From Lachnospiraceae bacterium (GTDB taxonomy: Bacteria; Bacillota; Clostridia; Lachnospirales; Lachnospiraceae): a stretch of 64,000 nucleotides of DNA. Positions within the stretch are counted from its first letter, which is position 1. Every line of letters starts with the position of its first letter. The translations under genes were made by a program, and so were the position numbers. The stretch is taken from assembly GCA_017470985.1 (NCBI GenBank), contig JAFUXA010000007.1, positions 31,252 through 95,251 on the forward strand. The letters run 5' to 3'. The notes below the pieces were generated by a model that saw nothing but the letters and a program-made list of their open reading frames with translations, was not told the DNA's origin and ran no database searches. Shown one piece after another: positions 1-9,396 of this stretch.

Positions 1-1646
1 TTGTAGCCGCTGCTGAATCTTATAGAAGATATAAGAGCATTGAGGATATGGAGCGCATGGCTGATAAGCGTCAGGCTCAGGATGATGAATTCTACAAGGC
101 GGTTAGAGGTCGTAAATACTACAACAAGGTTCTAGCCAATAGATTAAATGGAACTGATGTGCCATATATGGCATGGCGCAGATATCAGGAGATTTCAGAT
201 GAGGAGAGAATTCGACAGAGCCAGCAGAAGTTTGATTACATGCCATGTATCTCAATATTGGTTCCGGCTTATCGTACACCTAGAGATTTTCTGGTTCAGA
301 TGATTGAATCAGTTGTGAATCAGACTTATGCCAATTGGCAGCTTTGCATCGCAGATGCCAGTCTTGATGATTCAATCGTGGATATATTGGAGGATTATCA
401 CAAGAGAGATTCCAGGGTTGTATATAAGCTTCTGGAAGAGAACCTGGGTATTTCTGACAATACCAATGCGGCTCTTGATTTGGCTACAGGAGATTTTATT
501 GCTCTGTTGGATCATGATGATTTGTTGGATGAGGATGCCTTGTATGAGGTGGTTAAGTGCATAAATGAGGAGCAGGTGGATGTGGTTTATACTGACGAGG
601 ACAAGGTGAATATGACCTTGGATTATTATTTTGAACCACATTATAAGCCTGATTATAATCGTGAACTTCTTATGAGCTGCAATTATATAACACATTTCTT
701 TGTAGTGAAGAGAGATATTGTAGATAGAGTGGGACTCCTTGATAACCGTTTTGATGGATCTCAGGATTTTGAATTTATTCTAAGATGTACAAATCAGGTT
801 GAAAAGGTAGGCCATGTGAGAAAGGTAGTATATCATTGGAGATGTCATCCGGATTCTACAGCAATGAATCCTGAGACCAAGATGTACTGTTATACTGCCG
901 GAGTTGATGGAATTCAAAATACTCTGGATGCAGCCGGAATCAAGGGCGAAGCTTATAGACAGGATTCTTTTGGATGCTATGGAGTCAGATATCCATTAAA
1001 TGGAAAGCCGAAGATTCTTACTATAGTTGTAAATGGGGATAAATATTTAACAGATTATGAAAATGAGACGGTTGAATATTTGTCAAATATAAATGACGAG
1101 ACTATCTGGTCAGAGATAATGAAGGCTGAGAAAATTCATGATGCTGACTATGTGTTTATAGTTCAGGGCAATGGCGAGATGACAGGAATGGAAGATCTCA
1201 TTGCCAATATAGCCAGGGATGATATAGGTATGGTTGGAGCCAAGGTCACTTCTTCAGATGGATTGATTGTGGAAGCTGGCAGAGTTGTATCAAGAAATGC
1301 TGGATGCCAGAATGTATGTCTTGGAATGAAGACAGATGATCTGAGATATGACATGAGAACAATTCTACAGCAGGAAGTTATGGCATATGGATTGAATGGT
1401 ATCATGATACCAATTGAAGCACTGAGGGATTATGTAGAGAATAAATCTCGTGAGGAGACTTTGAATCAGTATATTGAAAATACTGGTGAGAAAATAGTAT
1501 ATGTGCCAATAGCTGAGTATAGAATGAATGATGATTTAAATCAGGTTATGAAAAATTATATAGATATAGCTGAGCCTGTTGGAGAAGACAGATATTATAG
1601 CAGTGAATACAGCTTGAGTGGAGATCCATATACATTTTCATGGTAA
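1..1646 (+). CDS. GT2-family glycosyltransferase, 5' end outside the window
   Basis: This is a nucleotide-sugar-dependent transferase of the GT-A (GT2) fold, presumably cytoplasmic and acting on a lipid-linked surface glycan. The reading frame is open from base 3 with no stop before the first ATG at 48, so the true start probably lies upstream and the entry is partial. Seen: an N-terminal extension, then the GT2 opening SILVPAYRTP, an acidic LLDHDDLLDEDAL motif, a YTDED segment and a DGSQDFEF acceptor-side motif. The last 200 residues look like a second, degenerate GT-like half. The gene at 17841 shares the YTDED block and overall plan, so the two are probably paralogs. Sugar and acceptor cannot be told from sequence. 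Confidence 0.85.
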   Translation, partial: VAAAESYRRYKSIEDMERMADKRQAQDDEFYKAVRGRKYYNKVLANRLNGTDVPYMAWRRYQEISDEERIRQSQQKFDYMPCISILVPAYRTPRDFLVQMIESVVNQTYANWQLCIADASLDDSIVDILEDYHKRDSRVVYKLLEENLGISDNTNAALDLATGDFIALLDHDDLLDEDALYEVVKCINEEQVDVVYTDEDKVNMTLDYYFEPHYKPDYNRELLMSCNYITHFFVVKRDIVDRVGLLDNRFDGSQDFEFILRCTNQVEKVGHVRKVVYHWRCHPDSTAMNPETKMYCYTAGVDGIQNTLDAAGIKGEAYRQDSFGCYGVRYPLNGKPKILTIVVNGDKYLTDYENETVEYLSNINDETIWSEIMKAEKIHDADYVFIVQGNGEMTGMEDLIANIARDDIGMVGAKVTSSDGLIVEAGRVVSRNAGCQNVCLGMKTDDLRYDMRTILQQEVMAYGLNGIMIPIEALRDYVENKSREETLNQYIENTGEKIVYVPIAEYRMNDDLNQVMKNYIDIAEPVGEDRYYSSEYSLSGDPYTFSW

Positions 1647-1673
1647 GTATATTTCTATAAGGAGATTGAGGGA

Positions 1674-3938
1674 TTGTTAAAGAAAATATTTGAGAAACTA
1701 AAGATTGGTTTCGAGAAATTAAAGAATAAATATAGTGTGATATATATGATTATTACACTGGTTCTGTCCTTGTTAATAGGGGTTGCAATGATGTGGACTG
1801 GACTTCCGGTGGAATATTATCAGCCGAGGGAAGATGATCTGGTAGGAACCATGCAGCTGAATAGTTCAACGGTTACTCATAGTGCGACTGTTGATGATGC
1901 CGGTAATGTTGTGCTTGATGGAATTGATTGTTATTTTGAGGTCAATAATATAGCTCATAGTGCTAAGACAGTTGTGCTTAGATTAGCTGAACCTGTTACT
2001 GAGATTACATCATTTAGAGTATCTGTAAATTATGGTGATGGATATGTTGATGAGCGCATGGATGAATTGCGTGGAGAGCTTAATGATGTGGAACTTCAGA
2101 TGACTCAGGAGACAGATGAGGCTGAGTTAGAGAATTTAGAAGACAGACAGATTGAATTAGTAGAAGGTATAAATGATTTAGAAGGTGAGCGTATTGTCAC
2201 AAGTGTATTTCGTGGCGCTGACTGTGTATGTATAAACATACCATCTGAACAATATACTGACTTGAGAATCCGCCCTGATGGTAATTTACATGTGGCTGCC
2301 GTGGAATTTCATTCACAGGATCCAATACTGATTACAGTGCCGTATCCAAAGACTAATCTTAGAGTTCTATGTGGATTGGTTGGCGGTTTTGCTTTATGGC
2401 TGATTTTTATACTGCTTGAAATGTTGACAGGTGTTGCCAAAAAGATCGCGGACTTGTTTTCAAGAAACAAGAAATTGTTGCTTCAGGATGTGTTGGCAGT
2501 GGTGATTATTGGTGTAGGTGCTGTGCTGATAAATCTTGTGGTTAGCCAAGGTGCATATCCATTTACATATCCGCTGTTTGTGGCTCTTGTGATGGCTACA
2601 ATTTATGTGGTTGTGAGAAATGTTATCATTCTGGAATTACCTTTGGAGAGAACCGTATTTGCCGTGACGATTCTCATGGGATTGGCAATGATTCTGTGTA
2701 CGCCATTTGGTTCATACAGTTGGGATGTGGCTATTCATTATGTGAATACTCTCCGTAATTCAGGTTTACATGGAAGTATTGGAACAACTACAAGTGATAT
2801 ATCATTTTTTGAAAGCAGTAATATCGCTTTGGATACATTTAGGAATACCCTGAACTATTTTAATGAGAATGGTAAATATGTGGTATCTTCAACTGATGCT
2901 GATTTGGCTATTAATTATTTGCCATCAGGAGTTGCTATAGCTGTTGCCCGTCTTCTTCATTTTAATTATTTCTGGAGATACAATATCGGTCGCATTGTGC
3001 AGCTTGTGACATATGCTTTGTGCGGTTATTTTGGTATTAAGAGATTACATAGTGGCAAGATGATTTTCACTACAATATTTTTCTATCCTGTATCAATTTT
3101 CCTTGCATCTCATTATTCATATGATTACTGGGTGACAGGTTTTATTATGCTTGGAATGGCATACTTTGTTGGAATATGCCAGGAGCAGGAAGAGTCGGTG
3201 AAGTACTCGGATACAATTATTATGTGTCTGGCAATGGCAATAGGCTGTATGCCGAAGAAAATATATGTGCCGGTATTATTATTCCCGCTGCTTATTGCAA
3301 CTCGCAAAATTAAGGATAAGAAGTGGATATATTATGGTATATGCATAGCAGCTTTGGTATTGGTATTTGCCACATTTTTCATGGAATCCACATCTCAGAT
3401 TTCCAATGGAGGAGATGTAAGAGGCGGTTCTGCAGTTAATCCATCTGAACAGTTGGCGGGAATGATTGCAAATCCAATAGGATATGCAGGAATACTTATT
3501 AATTTTATGATAGGTTATCTGAACCCTTCTGTTACCAAGGTTGGGACTTTCTTCGCTTATTTCCATACAGGAGTAGGCTATACTTTGATTGTGTTGATTC
3601 TTGCTATAGTTACACTTACTGACAAGGATGAATGTGACAGAGGCGCATATCCGGTTTTGGCAAGACTGTATTCAGTTCCATTTTTCTTTGGTGAAATAGC
3701 GCTTATGGCAACGGCCTTATACATGGCATTTACCCCTGTGGGAAGCCTGGAAATCAATGGCTGTCAGGGCAGATATATGATTCCATTGTTGTATCCGTTA
3801 TGCTCTATATTGTGCGGCGGTGGAATAAGGATTAAAAAGAATTGGAAGAAATGGTATAATAGTGCCATATTGGCGCTGTTAATTGCCATTATATATATTA
3901 ATACTTATTACCTTATGGTGGTAAATACTCTATATTGA
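1674..3938 (+). CDS. Large polytopic membrane protein, DUF2142-like
   Basis: A 754-residue integral membrane protein of surface-polysaccharide loci, resembling DUF2142 proteins, which have a GT-C-like layout. The start is TTG at 1674, chosen because AAGGAG at 1659-1664 sits at proper spacing and no ATG fits. One membrane segment lies near residues 21-43, then an outside domain of about 180 residues, then about ten further segments from residue 230 to the end. A QGRYMIPLLYP motif near the C-terminus fits the family. Unusual: residues of about 120-170 in the outside domain are very rich in Glu, Asp and Leu and look like a coiled-coil hairpin. A role in polymer transfer or assembly is inference. 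Confidence 0.7.
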   Translation: MLKKIFEKLKIGFEKLKNKYSVIYMIITLVLSLLIGVAMMWTGLPVEYYQPREDDLVGTMQLNSSTVTHSATVDDAGNVVLDGIDCYFEVNNIAHSAKTVVLRLAEPVTEITSFRVSVNYGDGYVDERMDELRGELNDVELQMTQETDEAELENLEDRQIELVEGINDLEGERIVTSVFRGADCVCINIPSEQYTDLRIRPDGNLHVAAVEFHSQDPILITVPYPKTNLRVLCGLVGGFALWLIFILLEMLTGVAKKIADLFSRNKKLLLQDVLAVVIIGVGAVLINLVVSQGAYPFTYPLFVALVMATIYVVVRNVIILELPLERTVFAVTILMGLAMILCTPFGSYSWDVAIHYVNTLRNSGLHGSIGTTTSDISFFESSNIALDTFRNTLNYFNENGKYVVSSTDADLAINYLPSGVAIAVARLLHFNYFWRYNIGRIVQLVTYALCGYFGIKRLHSGKMIFTTIFFYPVSIFLASHYSYDYWVTGFIMLGMAYFVGICQEQEESVKYSDTIIMCLAMAIGCMPKKIYVPVLLFPLLIATRKIKDKKWIYYGICIAALVLVFATFFMESTSQISNGGDVRGGSAVNPSEQLAGMIANPIGYAGILINFMIGYLNPSVTKVGTFFAYFHTGVGYTLIVLILAIVTLTDKDECDRGAYPVLARLYSVPFFFGEIALMATALYMAFTPVGSLEINGCQGRYMIPLLYPLCSILCGGGIRIKKNWKKWYNSAILALLIAIIYINTYYLMVVNTLY

Positions 3939-3957
3939 TTAGAAATAGGAGATTTCA

Positions 3958-4656
3958 ATGAATAACATTTTACTTATCATTCCGGCTTATAATGAGTCTG
4001 AAAATATTGAGAGGGTTGTGGATAATTTAATAGAGAATTATCCTGAGTATGATTATGTTGTGGTAAATGATGGAAGCACTGACAATACCCGCAAGATTTT
4101 ACATAATAGAGGATACAATTATCTCGACTTGCCAGTTAATACAGGTTTGGCGGGAGCTTTTCGCTGTGGAGTGAGATATGCCAATGCCAAGGGATATGAT
4201 TACGCAGTGCAGTTCGATGGAGATGGACAGCATAGAGCTGAATCTGTCAGCAAGATGTATCAGAAAATGGTTGAAACTGATTCCGATATTGTCATTGGAT
4301 CCAGATTCTGTGAGGTTGGAAAGGACCATAGCGCCCGCATGATTGGTAGTCGTCTTATCTCAACTCTTATTAAAATGAGAACCCATAGAAAGATTAATGA
4401 TCCGACTTCGGGACTTAGAATGTACAATAAGCGCATGATTAAGCTTATAGGTTATGATATTGCCTACACACCTGAACCTGATACACTGGCTTATCTCATT
4501 GGTTGTGGAGCTAAGGTTGAAGAGGTGCAGGTTGATATGGATGAGAGAATGTTCGGTACAAGTTATTTGAACATGTGGAATGCAATTAAATATATGTCAA
4601 CAGTTATTATGAATATTATTATATTGCAGTGGGTTAGAAAGAAGGAGGAATTATAA
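3958..4656 (+). CDS. Polyprenyl-phosphate sugar transferase (DPM1-like GT2)
   Basis: A 232-residue GT2 enzyme of the dolichyl-phosphate-mannose-synthase-like group, expected to load a sugar onto undecaprenyl phosphate at the inner face of the membrane. Seen: IPAYNESENI at residues 8-17, VNDGSTDNT from 36 and the FDGDGQH metal/substrate motif at 86-92. The protein has no membrane anchor of its own. Its stop codon overlaps the start of the next gene (TAATG), which encodes a small DUF2304 membrane protein. That pairing is common for DPM-like transferases and suggests the neighbour anchors or partners it. The sugar is unknown. Confidence 0.85.
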   Translation: MNNILLIIPAYNESENIERVVDNLIENYPEYDYVVVNDGSTDNTRKILHNRGYNYLDLPVNTGLAGAFRCGVRYANAKGYDYAVQFDGDGQHRAESVSKMYQKMVETDSDIVIGSRFCEVGKDHSARMIGSRLISTLIKMRTHRKINDPTSGLRMYNKRMIKLIGYDIAYTPEPDTLAYLIGCGAKVEEVQVDMDERMFGTSYLNMWNAIKYMSTVIMNIIILQWVRKKEEL

Positions 4657-5003
4657 TGTCCAATATGCTTCGAATTCTGCTTCTTGTTGGAGCGGTTTTA
4701 ATGCTTATATATACAATCAAATCTATTCGCAAATCCAAGATTCAGATGAAGGATGCTCTGGTCTGGGTGCTGATAGCAGTTCTTATTGCTATATTTGGAA
4801 TATTTCCTGCAATTCCTTTCTGGGTAGCAGGAATGCTTGGAATTGATTCTGCTGCAAATATGGTATTTCTTATATTTATTGCAATTATGATTTTATGCAT
4901 ATTTGCAATGGCACGAAGAATATCTCTTTTGGAAGATAAGTTGAATACTATGGCGGGAGAGATTGCCATTAGAACCAAGAAAGATGATGGAGAGGAAGAA
5001 TAA
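4656..5003 (+). CDS. DUF2304 small membrane protein
   Basis: A 115-residue membrane protein with three hydrophobic segments at about residues 4-21, 33-55 and 66-88, followed by a charged, possibly coiled C-terminal tail (ISLLEDKLNTMAGEI). Length, topology and the position directly after a DPM-like transferase match DUF2304. Start ATG at 4656 shares a base with the preceding stop and follows AAGGAGG. The function of DUF2304 is not established; translational coupling suggests it forms a unit with the transferase, perhaps as membrane anchor or lipid-sugar flippase. Confidence 0.8.
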   Translation: MSNMLRILLLVGAVLMLIYTIKSIRKSKIQMKDALVWVLIAVLIAIFGIFPAIPFWVAGMLGIDSAANMVFLIFIAIMILCIFAMARRISLLEDKLNTMAGEIAIRTKKDDGEEE

Positions 5004-5007
5004 AAAT

Positions 5008-5790
5008 ATGGTTGATCATATTTTTGTAATATGTGCTTATAAGGAAAGCCCATATCTTGAAGAGTGCATACAGTCATTGAAGAATCAGACATTGCAGTCA
5101 GATATAATTATGATTACATCTACTCCATGTGATTATATAACTGATATGGCAGCAAAGTACAATATTCCATTGTATGAAAATACGGGAGAGGGCGGAATTG
5201 CGCAGGATTGGAATTTTGGAGTGTCAAAATGCGATGCACATTATATAACAATTGCTCATCAGGATGATATATACGAGCCTGAGTATGCCAGCAAGATTGT
5301 AGATTCAATGAAGAAATCACGCAAACCGTTGATTGCGTTTACCGGTTATGGTGAATTGAGAAACGGGCAGAAATTATATTCTACCCCTTTGATAAATGTT
5401 AAGAAGACTATGCTGATACCTATGAAGGTGAAAGCCTTTGCAGGCAGTAAATTTATCAGAAGAAGATGTATATCACTTGGAAATTCTATTTGTTGTCCCG
5501 CAGTGACTTATTGTATGGATAATTTGGAAAAACCGGTATTTAGAATTGGATTGAAGAGTAATCTTGACTGGGAGACATGGGAGAGATTGTCCAGAGAAGA
5601 TGGAGATTTCATCTATATCCAAGAGCCACTGATGTGTCATAGATTACATGAGGAATCAACTACTTCTAAGCTTATAAATGAGAATAAGCGTGGTAATGAG
5701 GATCTGGAAATGTTCTATAAATTCTGGCCGAAACCAATTGCTAAGCTCATTAATAGATTGTACTCGAGAGGAGAGTCATATAATGGATAA
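5008..5790 (+). CDS. GT2-family glycosyltransferase
   Basis: A 260-residue GT-A glycosyltransferase. The start is placed at ATG 5008: an open frame runs back to 4963 but lies inside the DUF2304 gene, while 5008 follows a GGAGAGGAAG ribosome binding site by about 10 bases. Seen: the opening HIFVICAYKESPYLEECI, HQDD at residues 84-87 as the metal-binding acidic motif, and LDWETWERL as the probable acceptor-side region. The C-terminal hydrophobic stretch is short. It overlaps the next GT gene by 8 bases, so it is translationally coupled within the polysaccharide operon. Donor and acceptor are unknown. Confidence 0.85.
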   Translation: MVDHIFVICAYKESPYLEECIQSLKNQTLQSDIIMITSTPCDYITDMAAKYNIPLYENTGEGGIAQDWNFGVSKCDAHYITIAHQDDIYEPEYASKIVDSMKKSRKPLIAFTGYGELRNGQKLYSTPLINVKKTMLIPMKVKAFAGSKFIRRRCISLGNSICCPAVTYCMDNLEKPVFRIGLKSNLDWETWERLSREDGDFIYIQEPLMCHRLHEESTTSKLINENKRGNEDLEMFYKFWPKPIAKLINRLYSRGESYNG

Positions 5791-6772
5791 GATGCCCAAG
5801 GCAACCATTATTATACCTGTATATAATGTGGAACAGTATCTGAGAAAATGCATAGATAGTGCTCTGAATCAGACTTATTATAATTGTGAAGTTATATGTG
5901 TAAATGATTGCAGCCCCGATGACAGCCAGAAGATTCTGGATGAATATCAGGTGAAGTATCCTGACAGATTCTCTTATATTTTGAACAAAGAAAATATGGG
6001 ACAGGGAAGAAGCCGAATGGCAGCACTAGAGCAGTCTACAGGTGATTACATATTTTTCTTAGATGGTGATGATTATCTGGCAGAAGATTATGTTGCAACA
6101 TATATGAGAGAAGTGGAAAACGAGGACTACGATATTGTAGTTGGAGGCTTCACTCGCATAATGCCAGACAAAGAAGTCGTACATGATATTGTAGAAAGCG
6201 AGTTTACTCGAGTGTGCTATACAGTTGCATGCTGTAAGATGTATCGCAAAGCATTTATAACTGAACATAATATCGATTTTACGGATAAGCGAATAGGAGA
6301 GGATATCTTCTTTATGCTGTCCTTTTATTGCTGTAATGCAAAAACAAAATTTATTCATTACTATGGATATAAATATTTGTTAAATCCGAAATCTACTACA
6401 GGTGCTTTGAATTACAATAAGCACTTTGAACGGATTGCTGTTGGTATGTTTTCTGATTTAATGGAGAAGTATCCTGTGTCATCATTGAGTGATGAACAGA
6501 TTAGATTATTAGAATATGCATATTTATCTACTATGACAGATGCTTTGCTGCACTATGGTCATGGATGTAAACCACAGATTATGAGAGACATGCACGAGTA
6601 TGTCATGAATGATATGAAAGAGCGTTTCCCGAATATTAGAAGTAATCCATATTTCAAGATGTTTGGTATTTCGGGGCCGTCCTTGGCCAACAGAATTGGT
6701 GTGAGTGTTTTCATGGCTTGTATCAAGTTACATTTGGACAAATCATTATGCTTCTTGGCATCGCTGATTTAG
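5783..6772 (+). CDS. GT2-family glycosyltransferase
   Basis: A 329-residue GT2 transferase. The start is ATG 5783, inside the last codons of the previous gene and preceded by GAGAGGAGAG; the longer open frame from 5678 is overlap with that gene. Seen: TIIIPVYNVEQYLRKCIDSALNQT at the N-terminus, VNDCSPDDS at 40-48 and FLDGDDYL at 92-99, all classical GT-A elements. An RIGEDIFF motif, typical of the catalytic-base region of capsule GT2 enzymes, follows. The protein probably adds one sugar of the repeat unit at the inner membrane face. Nothing suggests damage. Confidence 0.87.
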   Translation: MDKMPKATIIIPVYNVEQYLRKCIDSALNQTYYNCEVICVNDCSPDDSQKILDEYQVKYPDRFSYILNKENMGQGRSRMAALEQSTGDYIFFLDGDDYLAEDYVATYMREVENEDYDIVVGGFTRIMPDKEVVHDIVESEFTRVCYTVACCKMYRKAFITEHNIDFTDKRIGEDIFFMLSFYCCNAKTKFIHYYGYKYLLNPKSTTGALNYNKHFERIAVGMFSDLMEKYPVSSLSDEQIRLLEYAYLSTMTDALLHYGHGCKPQIMRDMHEYVMNDMKERFPNIRSNPYFKMFGISGPSLANRIGVSVFMACIKLHLDKSLCFLASLI

Positions 6773-6784
6773 GTTTGGAGATTT

Positions 6785-7885
6785 ATGGTTAGTGTAATAA
6801 TACCCGTATATAACGGCGCAAATTATATAAGACAGACAGTTACAAATATTTTAAATAGTACATATCAAGATCTAGAAGTTATATTAGTTGTGGATGGAAG
6901 TCCTGATAATAGTCTGGAGATATGTCAGGAATTATCCAAGGAAGATTCTAGAGTTCATGCTTATTACAAGGAAAATGGTGGAATTCCCCACGCTAGAAAT
7001 TATGGAATCGAAAGAGCTACAGGAGATTATATATGTGTATGTGATCAGGATGATGTGGTTCAAAATGAGATGTATGAGCGCATGGTGGATAGGATTGACG
7101 GTGAGGGCGCAGATATATGTATGTGCAGTACAGGTCAGTTGATAAATGGTGAGATTGTACCATTTGAGACATTTCCTGATTCTACATATGTAGGGGATGA
7201 AGTGAGACGCAAGTTGTTATATCCAGTTGTATTTGAAGGATATGATATTCCTGGTTATGAGAGTGTAGAGAATCGTCATCCAAGTATATGGAAGACTTTG
7301 ATTAGACGCGATTTTTATTTAGAGCATAAGTTGAACTTTCATGCATATGTTAGTTTTGAAGATGATTTATTGATGCTTGTAAATTTACTTGCTGTAGCAG
7401 ATAAAGTCTGTACAGTAAGTTACAGAGGTTATCTGTGGAATATTAATCTGAATTCTGAGTCCCATGCCAGAAAATATATAGCTGATATGGGATTGAAACA
7501 AAGAGGCTGGGTGGATGACATATGCGCCTCTGTGGCGCTGTCGGAAGCGGATGATGAAGTGCAGAAGTATGTGAGACAGGTTACAAACTGCAAGGTGTTC
7601 GTTGATGCTATTTTGAATTTGTGCAGCCCATATAGACAGGAGAAGTTTGGCGATATTCGAGATTACTATGAGAAGAACATATATTGCTATGATTTCAAAG
7701 AGGCTATGGAGGTGGCTCCATATGCTCAGCGTAAATTCCCGATGCAGAGATATATTTTGAAATCCCTGTCACAAGGTCATACATATAGAAGCTATTTCGT
7801 TGCAAGGACTTTGGTATTTATTCTGGATAATGTATTAAAGAGTAAGTTGATGATGAAATTAGACAGTTTGATGAAAGGTAATTAA
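6785..7885 (+). CDS. GT2-family glycosyltransferase
   Basis: A 366-residue GT2 enzyme with [10 protein letters not shown] at residues 2-11, VVDGSPDNS from 35 and CDQDD at 86-90. [10 protein letters not shown] segment marks the acceptor-side acidic motif. It starts 12 bases after the previous stop with a weak TTGGAGA ribosome binding site. The arrangement of three successive GT2 genes (5008, 5783, 6785) suggests each adds a different residue of one oligosaccharide unit. Specificity is not predictable from sequence. Confidence 0.87.
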   Translation: MVSVIIPVYNGANYIRQTVTNILNSTYQDLEVILVVDGSPDNSLEICQELSKEDSRVHAYYKENGGIPHARNYGIERATGDYICVCDQDDVVQNEMYERMVDRIDGEGADICMCSTGQLINGEIVPFETFPDSTYVGDEVRRKLLYPVVFEGYDIPGYESVENRHPSIWKTLIRRDFYLEHKLNFHAYVSFEDDLLMLVNLLAVADKVCTVSYRGYLWNINLNSESHARKYIADMGLKQRGWVDDICASVALSEADDEVQKYVRQVTNCKVFVDAILNLCSPYRQEKFGDIRDYYEKNIYCYDFKEAMEVAPYAQRKFPMQRYILKSLSQGHTYRSYFVARTLVFILDNVLKSKLMMKLDSLMKGN

Positions 7886-7889
7886 ACGG

Positions 7890-8453
7890 ATGTCAGTTTT
7901 GAATTCTATTAGAAATATAATATATAGCCGGATACAGGGACGGAAGTTTAAGCGCGTTGGCGGGCAATTTTTGACCAATGGCAAGGTGTCAATAATCGGT
8001 GGAAAATGTGTGGAAGCAGAAGGCAATTTCTATGTTGGAAATGGGTTTCGCATTGAGGCAGTTGAGAAATTCGGTGGCAAGACATTTCATCCAAGTATCA
8101 GAATAGGCAAGAATTTTGCGGCGGGAGATTATGTACATATTGGAGCTTTAGATAGCATTACCATAGGAGATGATGTTCTCTTTGGCTCCAAGATATATGT
8201 GACAGATCATCAGCATGGTAATACAACATATGTTGATTTATCACAATCTCCTCATGAGAGAATGCTGGTGAGCAAGGGACCTGTTGTCATCGGCAATAAA
8301 GTATGGATAGGAGATAATGCTGTCATAATGGACGGTGTTACAATAGGGGATAGCGCAATTATTGCAGCCAACGCAGTGGTTACGAAAGATGTGCCACCAT
8401 TTTCTGTTGTTGGCGGAGTTCCTGCCAAAGTTATAAAGCAGGTAGAAGCATAA
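7890..8453 (+). CDS. Left-handed beta-helix (hexapeptide) acyltransferase
   Basis: A 187-residue acetyl- or acyl-CoA-dependent O-acetyltransferase of the maltose/galactoside acetyltransferase and WcaF type. Seen: repeated hexapeptide strands ([I/V]GxxxxI pattern) through the middle, the conserved [10 protein letters not shown] and VTDHQHG block (His as likely catalytic base), a [34 protein letters not shown]-like run and the VPAKVIK ending of this family. It sits 4 bases after a GT gene, so it probably acetylates the surface glycan or a nucleotide sugar. The QdtC-type N-acetyltransferase of amino-sugar pathways also has this fold, so an N-acetyltransferase role with the FdtA/FdtB genes downstream is possible. 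Confidence 0.83.
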   Translation: MSVLNSIRNIIYSRIQGRKFKRVGGQFLTNGKVSIIGGKCVEAEGNFYVGNGFRIEAVEKFGGKTFHPSIRIGKNFAAGDYVHIGALDSITIGDDVLFGSKIYVTDHQHGNTTYVDLSQSPHERMLVSKGPVVIGNKVWIGDNAVIMDGVTIGDSAIIAANAVVTKDVPPFSVVGGVPAKVIKQVEA

Positions 8454-8475
8454 TAGATTAGAGGAATTAGTAGTG

Positions 8476-9396
8476 ATGGATAAAGAACAGAAATCCATAG
8501 ATGTATCAGTGGTAGTAGCTTCATATTATCCTAGTTGGGAGAAGATGAAGTTCACTCTTGATTCTATATTGATGCAGACTGGAGTGAATATACAGATAAT
8601 CATTTCCGACGATGGATCTGATGATAATTTGTTTGATGAAATACAGGCTTATATGCAGGAAAATCATTTTGATAATTATAAGCTGGTTGGAGATGACATA
8701 AATCACGGTACTGTTATAAATATTTATAATGGAATTTGCGAAGCAAACGGAAGATACTCGAAATTCATAAGTCCTGGTGATGCCTTAAATGGTAAGGACA
8801 CTCTTGCTAAGTGGCTGAAGGCTCTGGAAGAATCCGGAAAGAGATGGAGCTTCTGTGATGCAGTATATTTTGGAGATGTGAGGGATTTGAAGCCTGTTAT
8901 AGCCAATGCAAATCCTCAGATTATAGATTGTTATCAAAGAAATGATGCTATAACCTGTCGCTGGAATTATCTGGTATTAAATGATTTGGCTTTAGGGGCT
9001 TGTACTTTAGGTCAGACTGATTTGCTAAAGGAATGCCTGTCAGAGATAGTCGGCAAGGTTAAATATGCAGAAGACAATATATACAGATTGATGATGTATA
9101 GAAATATAGTACCTATGTATTATGAGCATAACTCAGTATTATATGAGTATGGAACTGGAGTATCAACTTCAGCTAATGATAAGTGGACGAAGCTGTTGCT
9201 GGCAGATTCCAATGAGACTGATAAAGTGATGTTTTCTGATGAAAACAGAGATGAATTTCAGGACAAGATATATAGAGCATATGAGAAGAGAAAGGCAGAG
9301 TCGAAAATAAGTCAGCTTAATCTTGGAGCAAAAGGTCGTTTGAAAATAATGTTGAAGCGCAACCTCTTCCCGAGAAAGACTCCTTCGAAATTATGA
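8476..9396 (+). CDS. GT2-family glycosyltransferase
   Basis: A 306-residue GT2 transferase. Either GTG 8473 or ATG 8476 could start it; ATG is preferred, 10 bases after GAGGA. Seen: SVVVASYYPSWEKM at the N-terminus and IISDDGSDDN at 42-51. The usual DxDD is replaced by a SPGDAL segment around residue 99, as in some capsular GT2 subgroups, so metal binding may differ. A CRWNY segment and YAEDNIYRLM follow as acceptor-side motifs. The 3' end overlaps the flippase start by 4 bases (ATGA), which indicates translational coupling. Confidence 0.83.
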   Translation: MDKEQKSIDVSVVVASYYPSWEKMKFTLDSILMQTGVNIQIIISDDGSDDNLFDEIQAYMQENHFDNYKLVGDDINHGTVINIYNGICEANGRYSKFISPGDALNGKDTLAKWLKALEESGKRWSFCDAVYFGDVRDLKPVIANANPQIIDCYQRNDAITCRWNYLVLNDLALGACTLGQTDLLKECLSEIVGKVKYAEDNIYRLMMYRNIVPMYYEHNSVLYEYGTGVSTSANDKWTKLLLADSNETDKVMFSDENRDEFQDKIYRAYEKRKAESKISQLNLGAKGRLKIMLKRNLFPRKTPSKL

